A stretch of 64,000 bases of DNA, from the NCBI GenBank assembly GCA_022036555.1, contig CM039133.1:2979184-3043183 (forward strand), in the 5' to 3' direction. The first letter of the stretch is position 1. Each line of letters starts with the position of its first letter. This DNA is from Microstegium vimineum. Lineage: Eukaryota > Streptophyta > Magnoliopsida > Poales > Poaceae. Below are positions 1-12,227 of the stretch, one piece after another. Made by a program: the position numbers and the translations under genes. The notes under the pieces are model-generated. The model made no database searches and was not told the origin of the DNA. It was given only the letters and a program-made list of their open reading frames with translations.

Positions 1-21
1 CTCATAAACATAAAGTCACAC

Positions 22-540
22 CACTACTAAATTCTTATCTTTACGCAACGACAAGAAAACGTTGCAATAGGACCAATTTGGTTGCAAAAGCTACATGTTG
101 CAACCGAATTGCGTTCGTTGCCCGTCGTTGCAAAAAGGTATTGCAACCGATATTAGATTCACGTTGCACCCGGTAAAGTTTCTTGCAACCATAGTCATTC
201 GTTGCCAATGGTGGCAATAGACATTTTTTGCAACTTTCATTGTCGTGGCAATATAAGCGCTTGCCACGCCCACATGCGTAGCAAGAGATAATACATGCAA
301 CGATGGATAGCGTGACATTAAAGAAATTTTGCCACACCAAAATTTTGTTGCATCAAGTGTTATTGCCACGAACATTATGATGTTGCAAAAGTATCATTTG
401 CCACGCAATTTCATTTGTTGCAAGAGTCGTATGTTATTGCCACGACTATAATTGCGTGGCAATAATACCATTTGCCACAAGCTTTTGTTCGTTGCTAGAG
501 TTCACATGTTATTGTCACGGAATTATTTCGTTACCATATA
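22..540. repeat. Subterminal-type repeat array, possible CACTA end
   Basis: About 500 bp are packed with short direct and inverted copies of GTTGCAA/TTGCAAC and TTGCCACG, the structure expected of a subterminal region of a CACTA (En/Spm) transposon. The run starts close to a CACTAC at 22, which could be the terminal inverted repeat of the element whose minus-strand pseudogenes follow. No matching TAGTG end with the same repeat type is seen near 12.4 kb, so this boundary is only a candidate. No coding potential is visible on either strand. Confidence 0.5.
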
Positions 541-2188
541 TGATATTGACACATATAACTCAAGCATATATTAATCATTAACTCAATCATTAAGATTACA
601 CAGCATTCTAATTGTAGCTAAAATCATAAAAAAGTTTACAGATAACTCATTATTTAACAACCTTTTTAAATTTTTAAATTTTGTATTACAAGACTTAACA
701 TCTATGCAGCACTCAAGGGCCTAGCTACGCAACATTGCCATCTCCTATATCCTCGCTTTATTAGGAGCCTCCAACTCAAACCACAGCAACCGCCTCGCTG
801 CTACTACAAAACACATCAACAACCTTCACCAATATTTATGTGATCTACAAAAAACTCCACAAGTAACGTGTTTCAGTAGTGGAAAAGTAGCACACAAACT
901 ACAAGCAGACAGTGAAATATTTCACTACAGCAATTGGGTATTTCCAGATTTATAGGGTACTAGGTAAATGCCCGTGAAAAAAAATCTATAATAATATAAA
1001 TAATAATATAAACATAAATGTGTCCTTCCACCATCATCATAATAAAATACTTGTCCTTGCACCATCATAATAAAATCTGATCATCAAAAGATAAATTGCT
1101 CCTCCTTACACCATATCATCATGTTTACTTGTCCAATCCAACTTCAGAGCATAAGACCATCAGTTCCTACTCCCACTCCATTGTTGCAGGTTGCTTAGAT
1201 GTGAGATGTCCTGGAAACACAATTGATCCCTACACATTGTTGCAGGTATTGTTAACCACATCTATCTGGAAAGGCATGATCAAAATAGTACCAGAAATTT
1301 TTAAAAAGAAATGGCTTGATCTGAGAAAATATGCCGGATGCAATCAACTGTCTAAAGACACACTGTCTGTAGTTTACTAGTGGACCAAGAACCTGAACAA
1401 TAGATGACTACATCCCGCAGTAGGCACTTGAACCAGACAAACAAACTACAAGATGACATAATCACTTTAGGCAGCATGTGAGACATTCATCAGAGGAAAG
1501 AAGGAAACAAAATAAAAAAAATGTAAGGCAAATACCTGGTAACTAAACCAGAACCAAATAAGACAGGCTGAACATAGTGGTTTTGAAACTGAAGTAAGCA
1601 CCTATATCTGATAGAATAGAGCATGCAAAATACAGAGCGAATAACAGAGGCATGGTAACAAAATTGCCTAGTGACCTAAACGAAGGGATGTACCAAAAAA
1701 TATGTATAAATATGGTATTGTATCAGTTGGTAGGCAATCAATAAAGCATGTGCAGATAGAAAAAACCTCACAACAGTGCACCAAGTGGTGACAGCTAAAT
1801 AAGAAATGATAAGTGCAAACCTAACTATAGTAGAGTAAGAGCACATTAGGTAACACAAGGACAACTATGTGAGTGGCTTACCCATTTAGACTAAATAGTA
1901 GTACTTGGCACGACTAATTTCAGCTAACTATGATTTTACACACATGATAAGAACCATATACAGAAGTCCTTTTCCATTCTTAGGCATATTGTCTGTTGGA
2001 TGCTCTCCATGATGTTGAGTTGTTGACTACGAAGCCTAGAATAATGTACAGAAAAAAGTATTTGTCATTGTTTCTCTCCATTTTTTCCCACCATTTGAAT
2101 GTAAATGTATTTACAACAAAGTTCTCACTAGTGCTCTAGTGCTCACAAACACTATATATATACATCAAAGTTTTCACTAGGACTTTAA
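541..2188. other. AT-rich non-coding stretch downstream of the CACTA pseudogenes
   Basis: Between the GTTGCAA array and the last exon of the Ulp1-like pseudogene there are only short ORFs without recognisable domains. Given the minus-strand genes that follow, this is likely the 3' non-coding part of the CACTA element. No tRNA, MITE end or clear tandem repeat was recognised. Confidence 0.4.
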
Positions 2189-3330
2189 TTAATAACCATC
2201 TCGACGAAGTTGTAGACCACTGATCTCTGTGACCAGTCTATACTTTGGGTCACTTAAGGTGGCCGACTCGTCGTGATATTTCCCCTCGTGAGGAATGACA
2301 TCTCTCATGATGAATGAGCACAAGTCCTCAACTATGGCGTACAAAGTACGTTCGCTCATGTTAGTCGCCTTTGGTTGATCAGCTTCCTGAGAGGAAAGTT
2401 TATAAACATTAATATATACACTTGACAATACATTTGTAACTTTAATGTGAGAACTAAAATCATGACTATTACTTATATTACCTTAGAAGGGTTCCTGTTG
2501 TATCGTCCATTCTGTCTTATGAACTCGCACACGTAGAATCCACACAGGACCGATCCAGGTGGTTGCTTGTGGCACTATATAACAAGAAAGTGGTCATGTA
2601 TATACTTACAACATCGTGTATGATATGTATTCATAACTTTTCATACGTACCGGCTAATGATGATATATGTTCAATGGCTGTGTTGGATTGACGCACTTTC
2701 CTTTTTTTTAATTTATAATACCTATATGCCCTATAATCTCAAATAGAATCACCATGTTATTCTCAAACTCTCTCATCAATAAAAGTATGCAATAATATAT
2801 ATCTCTACTTACAGTTCCAAGTTGTTCAAGAACTTTGCATAGCTCGTAGTCGGATAATCTGCGGAGTCTAATACCAATACCCTTCCTTGCCTAGGATAAA
2901 TGACAAAGCAGATCCAGTGGTCTCTACACGAAGCAAATTTATGATGCAAGTGTGTATTAAAATTATTAATTTGAACTATGCAAACTCACACTTACCCAAA
3001 GTTATATGGGGCCATTATGCATTTTCTGTCTTGATATATAAGCAATGAGGTTGCCAGGTAGTAGGTGTATTCGGATTCAAACCTTTTCTTCAGCTTCTTT
3101 TTCATATCCTCTCGTTCTTTACCTTCTAACCCCTTTAAATTTTTATCGTCGTCTCCGATTCTGAATATTGACCGCTCCTCACATATTTTTATTGGGTTCA
3201 TATATGCAACCCTTTCATTTTCCTGACGAGGATCATTACCGTAACGCATGACCTGCTCCTCATATTGCATTCTGTAAGGATCACGTTCATGTAAGATATG
3301 GAATTATAATGGATACAACTCACAAATAAA
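2189..3330 (-). pseudogene. Ulp1-like (C48) cysteine protease domain of a CACTA transposon protein
   Basis: Read on the minus strand in pieces separated by apparent introns, this is the C-terminal Ulp1/SENP-type protease domain found in many plant CACTA and Mutator-like elements. The triad is visible: His in a DHWICF context (codon about 2917-2919), Asp in VLDSAD (about 2866-2868) and Cys in SVLCGFYVCEF (about 2542-2544), with the upstream QPPG that precedes the Cys in this family. Ulp1 enzymes cleave SUMO from conjugates; the role in transposons is unknown. It continues the reading of the pseudogene at 3363-5965. The domain looks intact, but the parent ORF upstream has stops, so it is called a pseudogene. 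Confidence 0.75.
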
Positions 3331-3362
3331 AACACATGCATATTTATTCGTATGAGTAACAC

Positions 3363-5965
3363 TTACACTGCAAACAACGTTATGAGTTGTACGTCGAGTC
3401 TCTTGAGGTTCATCATCAACCACATGTCCTCGAATGTAATAATGCATGTCTGTCTTTCACATGCAAATACAGGTGGTGGTATAGACACGTTGATGGTGTC
3501 AATGCCAACAGAAGCTGCTCTCATGTACCAATCATGCCGCCTTTTTATACCACTAGGGATCTTGATCAATTTATCCCACCGTAGTAGTGGCCTCCCCGAG
3601 TGATAACAATCAGGAACATGTTCGTAATCTTCCTTTATTGGCTTCCTGATATTTACACTAATTACCTCAGGCTTTTTGGCTGACTTCTCGTGCTCATCCA
3701 AGTCAAGGGTACGAGTAGTGCGTTGACGTCCAATTCCTGCAAAAAATCTGCCCACGCCAGCATTATTCTTTTTCTTTGGCTCCCAGGGGAATATCAATTT
3801 GGGTATTTGAAATTTCTTCGTTGGCTGTGGTGGAGTCACCTTTGTTTGTTCTAGGTCCTTTGGTTCAGGTGTTGGGCAAGGTGGAGAACTAAATGATGGA
3901 TCTGTGATGCTGATGGTGATGGTGGAAGAGACCGGGCAGGTGGTGATGGTGGGTCTAGAAGAGTCTGGGCGGGTGGTGATAGTGGGTCTGGAAGAGTTTG
4001 GGCAGGTGGTGATGGTGGGTATGGAAGAGACGACTGGTCGGGTGGTGACGGTGGGTTTGGAAGAGATTGTGAAGGACCTGACGACCCCTGAGTGAGTGGT
4101 CGTGTTAGCAGCTCACTCAATTGGACATCTCGTCGAGGCCAAAGGATGGAGTTCTTGATAGCCTGTCCGAGTGTCTCAATGCCCTCGGGACCGGCAATGT
4201 CTAGCATGTCATCTTCGTATCCTTGGACGACTGTCACCACGTCAACCTTGCAGTAGTCCTCTGGAATGTCATCACCATGATACTTGTGTCCTGGGATCGC
4301 AAATCCAGTGCCTACTACTCTTGTACGATGATTGGAAATACCATATCTTATGACGAGGGAGCAAGGCGTGGGCATATCAATGCCGTCAACTGCATAGTGG
4401 GTCTTGTTTCCCATTGACGCAACACTGCTTGGAATCGTTCCTGGACTGTGTGTCACCGCAAGCTATTGTGATGTTGGGACTAGCTGCATCTCGGGACCTT
4501 GACCTGGCGTATGTTGTTGAACGGACACCGCACTAGCCAATCTTTGCATCAACTCAGGAGGAGGATTGGACGACATTTGGGACATCATCTCTTGGAAGTC
4601 TTTTTTTGCCTCTTCCTTAAAATACGAAGCCATCTCTTCCTTGTATCGATCACGCTTCCTGTACTCACCTTGCCACTCTGGTCCGAATCCTTGTTTCCAT
4701 CCTTCTTTTGAAGATATTCCTCGAACGCGACCAGGATGCTCCTTGTTACCCAAGCCAGCAGTTAGGATGTCCATGTCTCTTCGTGGATTAAATAATCCTT
4801 TCTCATGTTTTGCTGCTACCACTAATATGCTCTTAAGTGCTTCATCGGTAGCTGGGTCTTCAAAGGACAAACCGATCTCGGTTTGCATTGGTTTCTGAGC
4901 CATTATCCAGTTTGCGGTCCTTTCTCCAAGTTTCTCGGATAGCACTGGCAACCCTGTCACCTTCTTGGTAGCCTCTTCTTCTCTCCATTTTGTAATGTGT
5001 CATTGGTAACCACCAGAGCCTAAGTGGTGGGGGTACTTGTTCTTTTTTGCGAGCGCGGAATTGGATTCGCTCCGAGCTAACAACTCTGCTTCTGTCCTCT
5101 GCTCTAGGAAAACCGCCCATTGACCGGCTGAAATCTTGTACTTTTTTGTCGGGTCTGAGCCAGTCTTTGCCCACTTGGTATTCAATTCGGACCTCCAGTT
5201 GCAGAATATGACCGCACATTGCTTCAGTGCAAACTCCTTTACCAGTGCTTCTGAGCCCCGAGGAAAAATAAACCTTGTCAACATCTTGGCCCCAAGCATG
5301 TTCCTAACATCGACTGACACATTTTTCCAATGTTGGATTGTGATGTCAAGATTGTCCCTAACTACGAAACCAAGTGCGTTTCGAAACTTAGCTACGGCGG
5401 CCACAGGAGCGAGGGGCTGTCCTTTTGGGCTCACTTATGAGATTCTATATGTCTCATCTGGCCACCTATTCATTCCTCTGTCACCTCGTTTCCGGTCACT
5501 CATCTTCCTTTTCCTTGAACTATTGGAGGTGGTAGTGGCCTCGGTCGTTTCCGGTGCATCTTCTTGTGCTATATCATCTTGAGTTAATATTTCTCTGAAC
5601 TCAGATAACACCTCCTATTCATGTCAAAACATACACTCATTAGATTACGAAGGCTAATCCATTGTGGTAGGCTAATCATGAAATTAGGTACAACCATGAC
5701 ATCTTATATGCGAAAAATACCTCATCTACTTCTGGATTGTAATCAGGGTCACGTTCATATTCACAACGGGCCATCCTCTCTATGCGAGGATCAGTGCCGG
5801 CGCTTGGAGATTCGTATTCAGGAGTAGATTCTCAGGACCCGTTGCTTGGGACCCAGTTGCTTGCTCCGTGGGGTGGGACCCCGTTGCTTGCTCTGTGGGG
5901 TGGGACCCCGGTGCTTGCTCCGTGGGGTCAGACCCCGTTGCTTGGTCCTTGGGTGGAGAACTCAT
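3363..5965 (-). pseudogene. CACTA second ORF, Ptta/En-Spm plant transposase domain
   Basis: Minus-strand pieces read in order: a start region with a 10-residue repeat, an S/T-rich linker, a Ptta/En-Spm (Transposase_24) type domain at about 4960-5434 with LGFVVRDN and FCNWRSEL motifs, a charged helical stretch (about 4463-4900), then a segment with HKYHGDDIPEDYC and WPRRDVQL that is usual in grass CACTA proteins, and a Pro-rich repeat (3851-4095). In-frame stops occur just before 5434, after 5000 and near 4457, and a frameshift lies near 5840. It is therefore dead or mis-assembled. In autonomous elements this type of ORF accompanies TNP2; whether this copy and the TNP2 copy at 8-11.4 kb belong to one element is likely but unproven. 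Confidence 0.7.
5824..5955. repeat. 30-bp tandem repeat coding for a 10-residue repeat
   Basis: Three to four copies of a 30-bp unit containing TTGCTTGCTCCGTGGGG lie in the first part of the CACTA second ORF. On the minus strand they encode a repeated GSHPTEQAT-like decapeptide. The period is a multiple of three, so it would keep the frame. Confidence 0.7.
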
Positions 5966-6123
5966 CGTAAAATTCTATACAATTATATTTATATAATTAG
6001 TCTATGCTTTTGCGAAAAACTATACGAGTACTCTACTATTCATAAATAAGCATAGAATTACTCTAATATACAAAAACTCTACTATTCTATACAAATACTC
6101 TACAATTCTAAATAAGCATAAAT

Positions 6124-6299
6124 AATTCTATAAGCATTAAATTCATGGAAATTGCATATATATAATTCTATAAGCATTAAATTCATGGAAATTGCATATA
6201 TATAATTCTATAAGCATTAAATTCATGGAAATTGCATATATATAATTCTATAAGCATTAAATTCATGGAAATTGCATATATATAATTCTATAAGCATTA
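6124..6299. repeat. 40-bp tandem array, about 4.4 copies
   Basis: AATTCTATAAGCATTAAATT begins at 6124, 6164, 6204, 6244 and 6284, giving a 40-bp period with almost no divergence between copies. The fifth copy is truncated. The near-identity points to recent expansion. It lies just upstream (minus sense) of the CACTA second ORF. Confidence 0.9.
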
Positions 6300-6504
6300 T
6301 AACCCCGGCTCCGTTTACAAGTATTTACATGGAATTCTATATATAAAAGCATATAAATTCAAGCATTAACTTCATATAATTACAAGCATTAAATTGAAGC
6401 ATTAAAAGTATTTACAAGCATATATTTACATGGTATAAAAGTATTTACAAGTATATATTATAATCCTATAAGCATTAACATCATGGAGATTAAATTCAAG
6501 GAAA

Positions 6505-7100
6505 TTAAAAAAAATGAAAAAATTTCATGGGCCCTAGCAGTGGTGGCCCAGCAGTGCTCTCCTCCTCTCTCTCTGCAACGCGGGTCCACCCTGTCGTCTT
6601 CAACCTCCAGCCACCATAGCGCCGCCCTAGCACCGGCCAGCAACTAGCCCCGCACCGCACCGCCCAGCCCCGCCACCAGCGCCGCCCCACCCCGCAGCGG
6701 CCAGCCCCGCCACCAGCGCCGACGCCGCCACCACCACCACCGCGCGTGCACTGCCACCGCCACTGCCACCGCGGGGCACTACAACCGCCATCATGCGCGC
6801 GCCGCCACCGTGCGGCCCAGCCCCGCCACCAGCGCCGCCCCACCCCGCAGCGCCCAGCCCCGCCACCAGTGCCGCCGCCGGCAGCGCAGCTCCACCACGG
6901 TCGTCGCCCCGTCGCGCGCACAGATAGAGAAGAAGAGGGAGTTGAGCGTATCACTTACCGAGGACCCGCGCTATGGAGGACGATGGACGCCGACGTGTGG
7001 AGGGAGAGGTCTTAGCGGAGGCGTGGGAATTTTTGGCAGCCTGACGGCGTAGTTTTGAAATGGACCGCGTCGGGGACTTAGAAAATTTGGGGCTGCTTTG
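6505..7100. other. GC-rich leader-like island with short internal repeats
   Basis: An island of C-rich direct repeats (units containing CCCCGCCACCAGCGCCG) sits in AT-rich surroundings. Both strands have long open frames (for example 6505-6954 minus), but they are Gly/Ala/Arg-rich and caused by composition. The position upstream of the minus-strand CACTA second ORF suggests a 5' leader or promoter region of that gene. Confidence 0.4.
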
Positions 7101-7114
7101 GGCGGCATATATAT

Positions 7115-7222
7115 TGAGGCATTTCTACAGGCGGTTGTGTTATGTGAACCGCCTGTAGAAATGATTTCTACAGGCGGTTGACTATACCAACCGCCTGTAA
7201 CACAACCGCCTGTAGAAATAAT
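7115..7222. repeat. Nested palindrome with ACCGCCTGTAGAAAT repeats
   Basis: ATTTCTACAGGCGGTTGTGT and its inverse complement flank two further inverted copies of the same core, giving a stem with nested hairpins. The same core (ACCGCCTGTGGAAAT) recurs in the long palindrome at 12.2-12.4 kb. Such motifs are typical of CACTA subterminal repeats bound by TNPA-type proteins. If so, 7.1 kb and 12.3 kb could mark the two ends of a TNP2-bearing element. Confidence 0.6.
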
Positions 7223-7235
7223 TTGTATATAGTTA

Positions 7236-7715
7236 GGGTTTATGTATTGTTAATTTATAGTTAGGGTTCAGGGTTAAGAATAAGTTAAGCTAGGGTCTAG
7301 GGTTAGTTAAGCTAGGGTTCTAAGGTTAGTTAAGCTAGGGTTTATGGTTAGTTAAGCTAGGGTCTAGGGTTAGTTAAGCTAGGGTTCTAAGGTTAGTTAA
7401 GCTAGGGTCTAGGGTTAGTTAAGCTAGGGTTTATGATTAGTGGGTTAGTTAAGCTAGGGTCTAGGGTTAGTTAATCTAGGGTTTATGATTAGTGGGTTAG
7501 TTAAGCTAGGGTCTAGGGTTAGTTAAGCTAGGGTTCTATGGTTAGTTAAGCTAGGGTTTATGGTTAGTTAAGCTAGGGTCTAGGGTTAGTTAAGCTAGGG
7601 TTCTAGGGTTAGTTAAGCTAGGGTCTAGTGTTAGTTAAGCTAGGGTTCCAAGGTTAGTTAAGCTAGGGTCTAGGGTTTCCATGTAGATGTTTGGTAGTTT
7701 AGGGTATAGGGTTAG
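7236..7715. repeat. Satellite-like array, about 17 copies of a 22-bp unit
   Basis: The core AGTTAAGCTAGGG (one copy AGTTAATCTAGGG) occurs about 17 times, separated by alternating spacers such as TCTAGGG, TTCTAAGG, TTTATGG and a longer TTTATGATTAGTGGG. The spacers recur in the same order, so a higher-order repeat is present. TAGGGTT words make it superficially telomere-like, but it is not a (TTTAGGG)n array. Confidence 0.9.
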
Positions 7716-7997
7716 TTAAGCATAAGATAGACTATATATAAAGAAAATGATAGCATAAAGGTGGAATAAGCATAAAGTCTCACATTTACAAACAGTGAAT
7801 GGTAGACATTGTAAGGTACACATTGTACCACAAATGCATTACATGCATGACAAATATAAACTAGGCTGCTACGGTTCTTCCTTGTCCATCGTGGCGAACC
7901 CAAGGCAATGAATTCTGTGGGATGCTTCGCTCAACATTCCTTATCTTCACTAGATGGTCTACAAAGAGAGACATATTGCTAAACTGGTTGAAATCCT

Positions 7998-10900
7998 CTA
8001 GATCAGATACACCATCAACTCCGATAGTTTGTTGCTTTCCAGGAAAAAAACTACATGCTTTGGCTGGTTCGTGCTTTTCTTGTCATTAGGAGAAAGGATC
8101 TGTTCAGCATAGAAAACTTGTGCAGCACGGTTAGCCATTATCCATGGGTCATCTTTGTAGGCTACCTTACTTAGATCAATAACTCTAACCCCATAGTTGT
8201 CCACTATGACATGTTTGTCTTCAACCCATTCACATTTATATACGGGGATTTGGAATGTACCATAGTCTAGTTCCCATATCTCAACAATGATGCCAAAGTA
8301 TGTAATAATCTCACCTATTGTAGAGTTAATGACCTCGCATCGAACACCACTGTTTTGTGCCATGCTCTTTATGTCCTTGTACTTGGTACAGAATGTGAAG
8401 CCATTAATGTCATAGGTTTGCCATGTCGTGACCTGGCATGAGGGTCCACATGCCAACCCTTTGATGGTTTGTTCCTCAATTGTTTCCCCACATGGAATAT
8501 CCTTCTCCCTTAGCCACGTGTTGAACTGAGTCATGTGTTCCTTCATTACCCAATCATCCGTATGGCCAGAATTATGTTCCCGAAGTTCATTTAAGTGTTC
8601 CTCGATCAAAGGCTCCATTATCGAGAGTTGATGCAGGATACTGTGATGTGCCTCGAGGACTATGTTGTAATCTTTCGGGATGAATGATTTTCGTCCCATC
8701 CTCCCACTTCCAAACAGCCTACCCTCATGTCGTGACGGAGGCAAACCTATTGCAACTTGATCTTTTAGGACACTATTGCAGAATGGACCACCAGACTCAA
8801 TGGCCTCTTCAGTTAAATACCCCTCAACCATAGACGCCTCTGGGCGAGCACGAGTTGAAACATAACCATTTAGTATTGCCGTGAAACGCTCATAAGTCCA
8901 CATTTCATGCAAGTACATAGGACCCAATGCCTCAATTTGAGGAACCAAGTGCACAACGAGGTGCACCATGATATCGAAGAATGCTGGGGGGAAACACATC
9001 TCAAACTGTGACATTGTCTCCACTATGAATTCCTAAAGAGTCGCTAACTCATCACGATCAATCACCTTTTCTGAAATCTTGTTGAAAATGAAGCACAGAC
9101 GTGTTACTGCCATCTTTACGAACAAAGGATTTATAGCCCTGATGACAATGGGAAGGAAAGTAGTAAGCATGACATAACAATCATGTGAGTTGTAGTTGGT
9201 GAGTGTAAGATCTTTCGTTGACACGATACTCCGTATGCTAGAGCAAAATCCAGATGGGACTTTCAATTTCCTCAACCACACACACATCGCATGTTTCTCA
9301 TCTATGTTGAGGTTGTAGCTTGCTGCTAGTAGATGACACTTCCCATTTTCTTGTAGAACAGGGTGAAGCTCTTTTTTTATGTCTAACTGTACCATGTCCA
9401 TGCATGAATTCAGACCTTCCTTTGTCTTGCTCTTCATGTCTAGCAATGTGCCAATTAGACTTTCAAACACGTTCTTCTGAACGTGCATACCATCGATCGC
9501 ATGTCGTACATCTAACTCTTTTCAGTATGGTGAATACTCAAAGAAAATAGACATCTTCTTGAATGTAACCCCTGGAGTTGGTTTGACATTCTTTCTTGGT
9601 TTTCCGTCTTTTGTCTTTTTCCCGAAAACAAATTTGATTTTGCTAACTATTTGGAAAACTCTTTGGCCTTTACTGTTACCTGATGGTGGAATAGAGTGTA
9701 GTTCATCATTATTGTCAAAGTACTTAGTCATCTTTTTAAGGCGGTACCTGTGTCCTTTCGATAAGAAGCGTCTATGTCTCATGTACACTATCTTCTTAGA
9801 TGCATCGAGGGACACGTAAGCGGTTTCATCTATGCAGAATACACAACCAACCTTTCCCTTGAACTGCCCTGATAATGTGAAGAGAGCAGGGTAATCGTTG
9901 ATCGTAACAAAAATAATTGCTCTTAGCATGAAAGATTCTTTGCAGTACTCGTCCCACGTTTGAACACCTGTTTCCCACAACATCTTCATGTCTTCCATTA
10001 AGGGCTCCAAGAAAACATCCATGTCCACTCCAGGTTGTGTAGGTCCAGAGATAAGGATGGTTAGCATGAGTTACTTTCGCTTTTGCATCAACCATTGGGG
10101 AAGGTTGTAGATGGTGAGGATCACCGGCCATGTGCTATGCGTGCTGCTCCTCTCAGCAAATGGATTCATTCCATCAGTACTCATTGCAAATCTAACATTT
10201 CTTGTTTCCTTTGCAAAGTCTTCATGGTTGTTATTGAAATCTCTCCACTGCGTGCCATCAGCCGGATGACGAAGCTTCCCATCATTTTTGTGCTCATTTG
10301 AAGCATGTCAGGTCATAAGTTTGGCATCCTCTGGGTTAGCGAACAAACACCTCAATCGATCAACCACAGGAAGGTACCACATCACTAAAGCAGGAATCTT
10401 TTTCTGGGCATAATAGTCTACTTCATCTTTTTCTTTGCTTGTGGGGGGTTTTGTTGCTCTCTGTTGGGTCTTCTTTTTCTTATTTCCTTTACACTTGGAG
10501 GCAACACATTCTTCTTCTCGAAAGTCTTTATTCGTCTTGTACCTACTTGCACTGCAGTTTGGACAGCTGACCTTGTCCTTATACTTATCACCTCGATATA
10601 GGATACAATGATTTCTACATGCGTGGATCCTCTCAACACCCATAGTGAGCGGACTGATTAACTTCTTTGCATAGTATGTGTTAGTCGGCACATTGTTCTC
10701 CTTTGGAAGCATATCTGCGATAATACTCAAGAACGCATCAAAGCCAGCATCAGACAAACCATATCTAGCTTTGAACACCAAAAACTTAAGCACATACCGT
10801 AGTGTCGTGAACCTTGGGTACAACCCTTAGACTCATCATACAAAGGCTCTTTTGCTGCATTCATCAGGGAATCCATACCTTTCATGAAGAACATTGAAGG

Positions 10901-11353
10901 GTCATCTAAATGACGATGCAACAGTGCCTCTAACAATTCTGCATCTTTCGTAGCCATATCTGGCAGGACCTCATCACATTCATTTGCTCTATCAACACCA
11001 TGATCAGGAAGAGGTTGTTGTGTCTCATGTATGAACGAGAACTCGTCAACAAGCATATGTAGATCAACATCAATATCTGCAGTGTTTGCCGTTGTACAAT
11101 GCGCAGAACTACCCTCTCCATGCTTTGTCCAAATTAAGTAATCCTTCATAAACCCCCGACAGACTAGATGAGAAATGATTGTTTGAGTGTCATCAAATAC
11201 AACAACATTTTTACAGTCTATGCATGGACAATGTATGTGCTTCATCTTTGTTCTCCGAGCATGGTTCTTAGCAGCGTTAACAAACTTATGCACTTCTGAT
11301 AAGTATGATGGATCTAGTCTTGACAGCTCATACATCCATAATGACCGCTCCAT
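7998..11353 (-). pseudogene. CACTA (En/Spm) TNP2-type transposase, degenerate
   Basis: Read from 11353 downwards, the pieces form a nearly full-length TNP2/TNPD transposase. It opens with a transposase-associated domain (MERSLWMY start, then HIHCPCIDCKN). The tnp2 core follows with YGLSDAGFDAFL, CPNCSASRYK and AIDGMHVQKN, and then the C-terminal DUF4218- and DUF4216-like regions (FPPAFFDIMVHL, IPVYKCEW). TNP2 catalyses cut-and-paste transposition of CACTA elements. The frame is broken: a frameshift near 10810, TGA near 10308, a frameshift near 10070, TGA near 9522 (where Trp is expected) and TAG near 9033. Some gaps may be introns, but the stops fall inside conserved blocks. The element could move only with help in trans. 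Confidence 0.88.
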
Positions 11354-12227
11354 CGTACCTGTACAGAAATATAATGAATTAATTGTATGCTAAAAGTTGA
11401 AACCATATGTCTAGCTCCAAAAAGTTACTCAAACTGAGCAAAAATGAATAAAAGTATGCAAGAGAGAGATAAACTAACCTTTGCTAGCACCTCTTCCCAA
11501 AAAAATGAATATCAAACCCTCTCCAATTGTATTCAATGGTAGTTGACTACAAGCTAAAAGAGTTATCAGGGAGGAAGAAGGGATATGATTAAGTATAGGG
11601 TTTATCAGAAGGTTTAATTTTTAAACATGCATTTGTCTCACCACACAAACAAACAATTCATGAAACAATTTGACAAATAAAGAAAATACACTAAATAATT
11701 AACCTACTTTATTAGAGAACTAACAAAAATATATATATTGCTCTCTACATATGAACACACTTCATGAACACAAAAAAATAATTCATTGAACAATTTATGC
11801 AAATAAATAAAAAAATACTAAGTAAATGGACCTATATTGCTCTCTACATGAACATACCATTCATGGCTATAGCCATATACATATAACTAAAAAAATCTTG
11901 GATAAACTAAATTGACAACAAAACATGAGTAGGGAGAGTGGAGAGGCATCATCTAACCATCTTAAGCATAAACATTTCACAAAATCTTGCCCATAACCTA
12001 GCTACCCTTCTCTCTCACTCATGGTGAAACCCTAGATCCAAAAAGGGACTCAAATTGAGCAAAGAATGGACCAAATGAGGCAAGGGATGCATAAACTAAC
12101 CTTTCTTAGCAACCTTCTTCCAAAAATGAAGATCAAAACCTCTCCCCTTGTATTTGAAGAAATATAGACCTCCAAAATGGCCTCCGATGGAAGTTAGTTG
12201 CGAGCTACAGGATTTTCGGGGAGGAAG
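11354..12227. other. Upstream leader of the TNP2 pseudogene with an imperfect duplication
   Basis: Non-coding. A segment at about 11460-11590 (ending GGGAGGAAGAAGGG) is repeated imperfectly at about 12085-12235, suggesting tandem duplication of the transposase 5' leader. The rest is AT-rich with ACACTTCATGAACAC-like short repeats. Confidence 0.45.

Noticed and set aside
6124..6299. CRISPR-like array
   Set aside because: Units are directly adjacent 40-bp repeats with no spacers, in a plant nuclear genome.
6505..6954. Long Gly/Ala/Arg-rich minus-strand ORF of 149 codons
   Set aside because: Open frames exist on both strands because of extreme GC content and short C-rich repeats; no domain or conserved motif.
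7236..7715. Interstitial telomere repeat
   Set aside because: TAGGGTT words occur, but the real unit is about 22 bp and is not (TTTAGGG)n.
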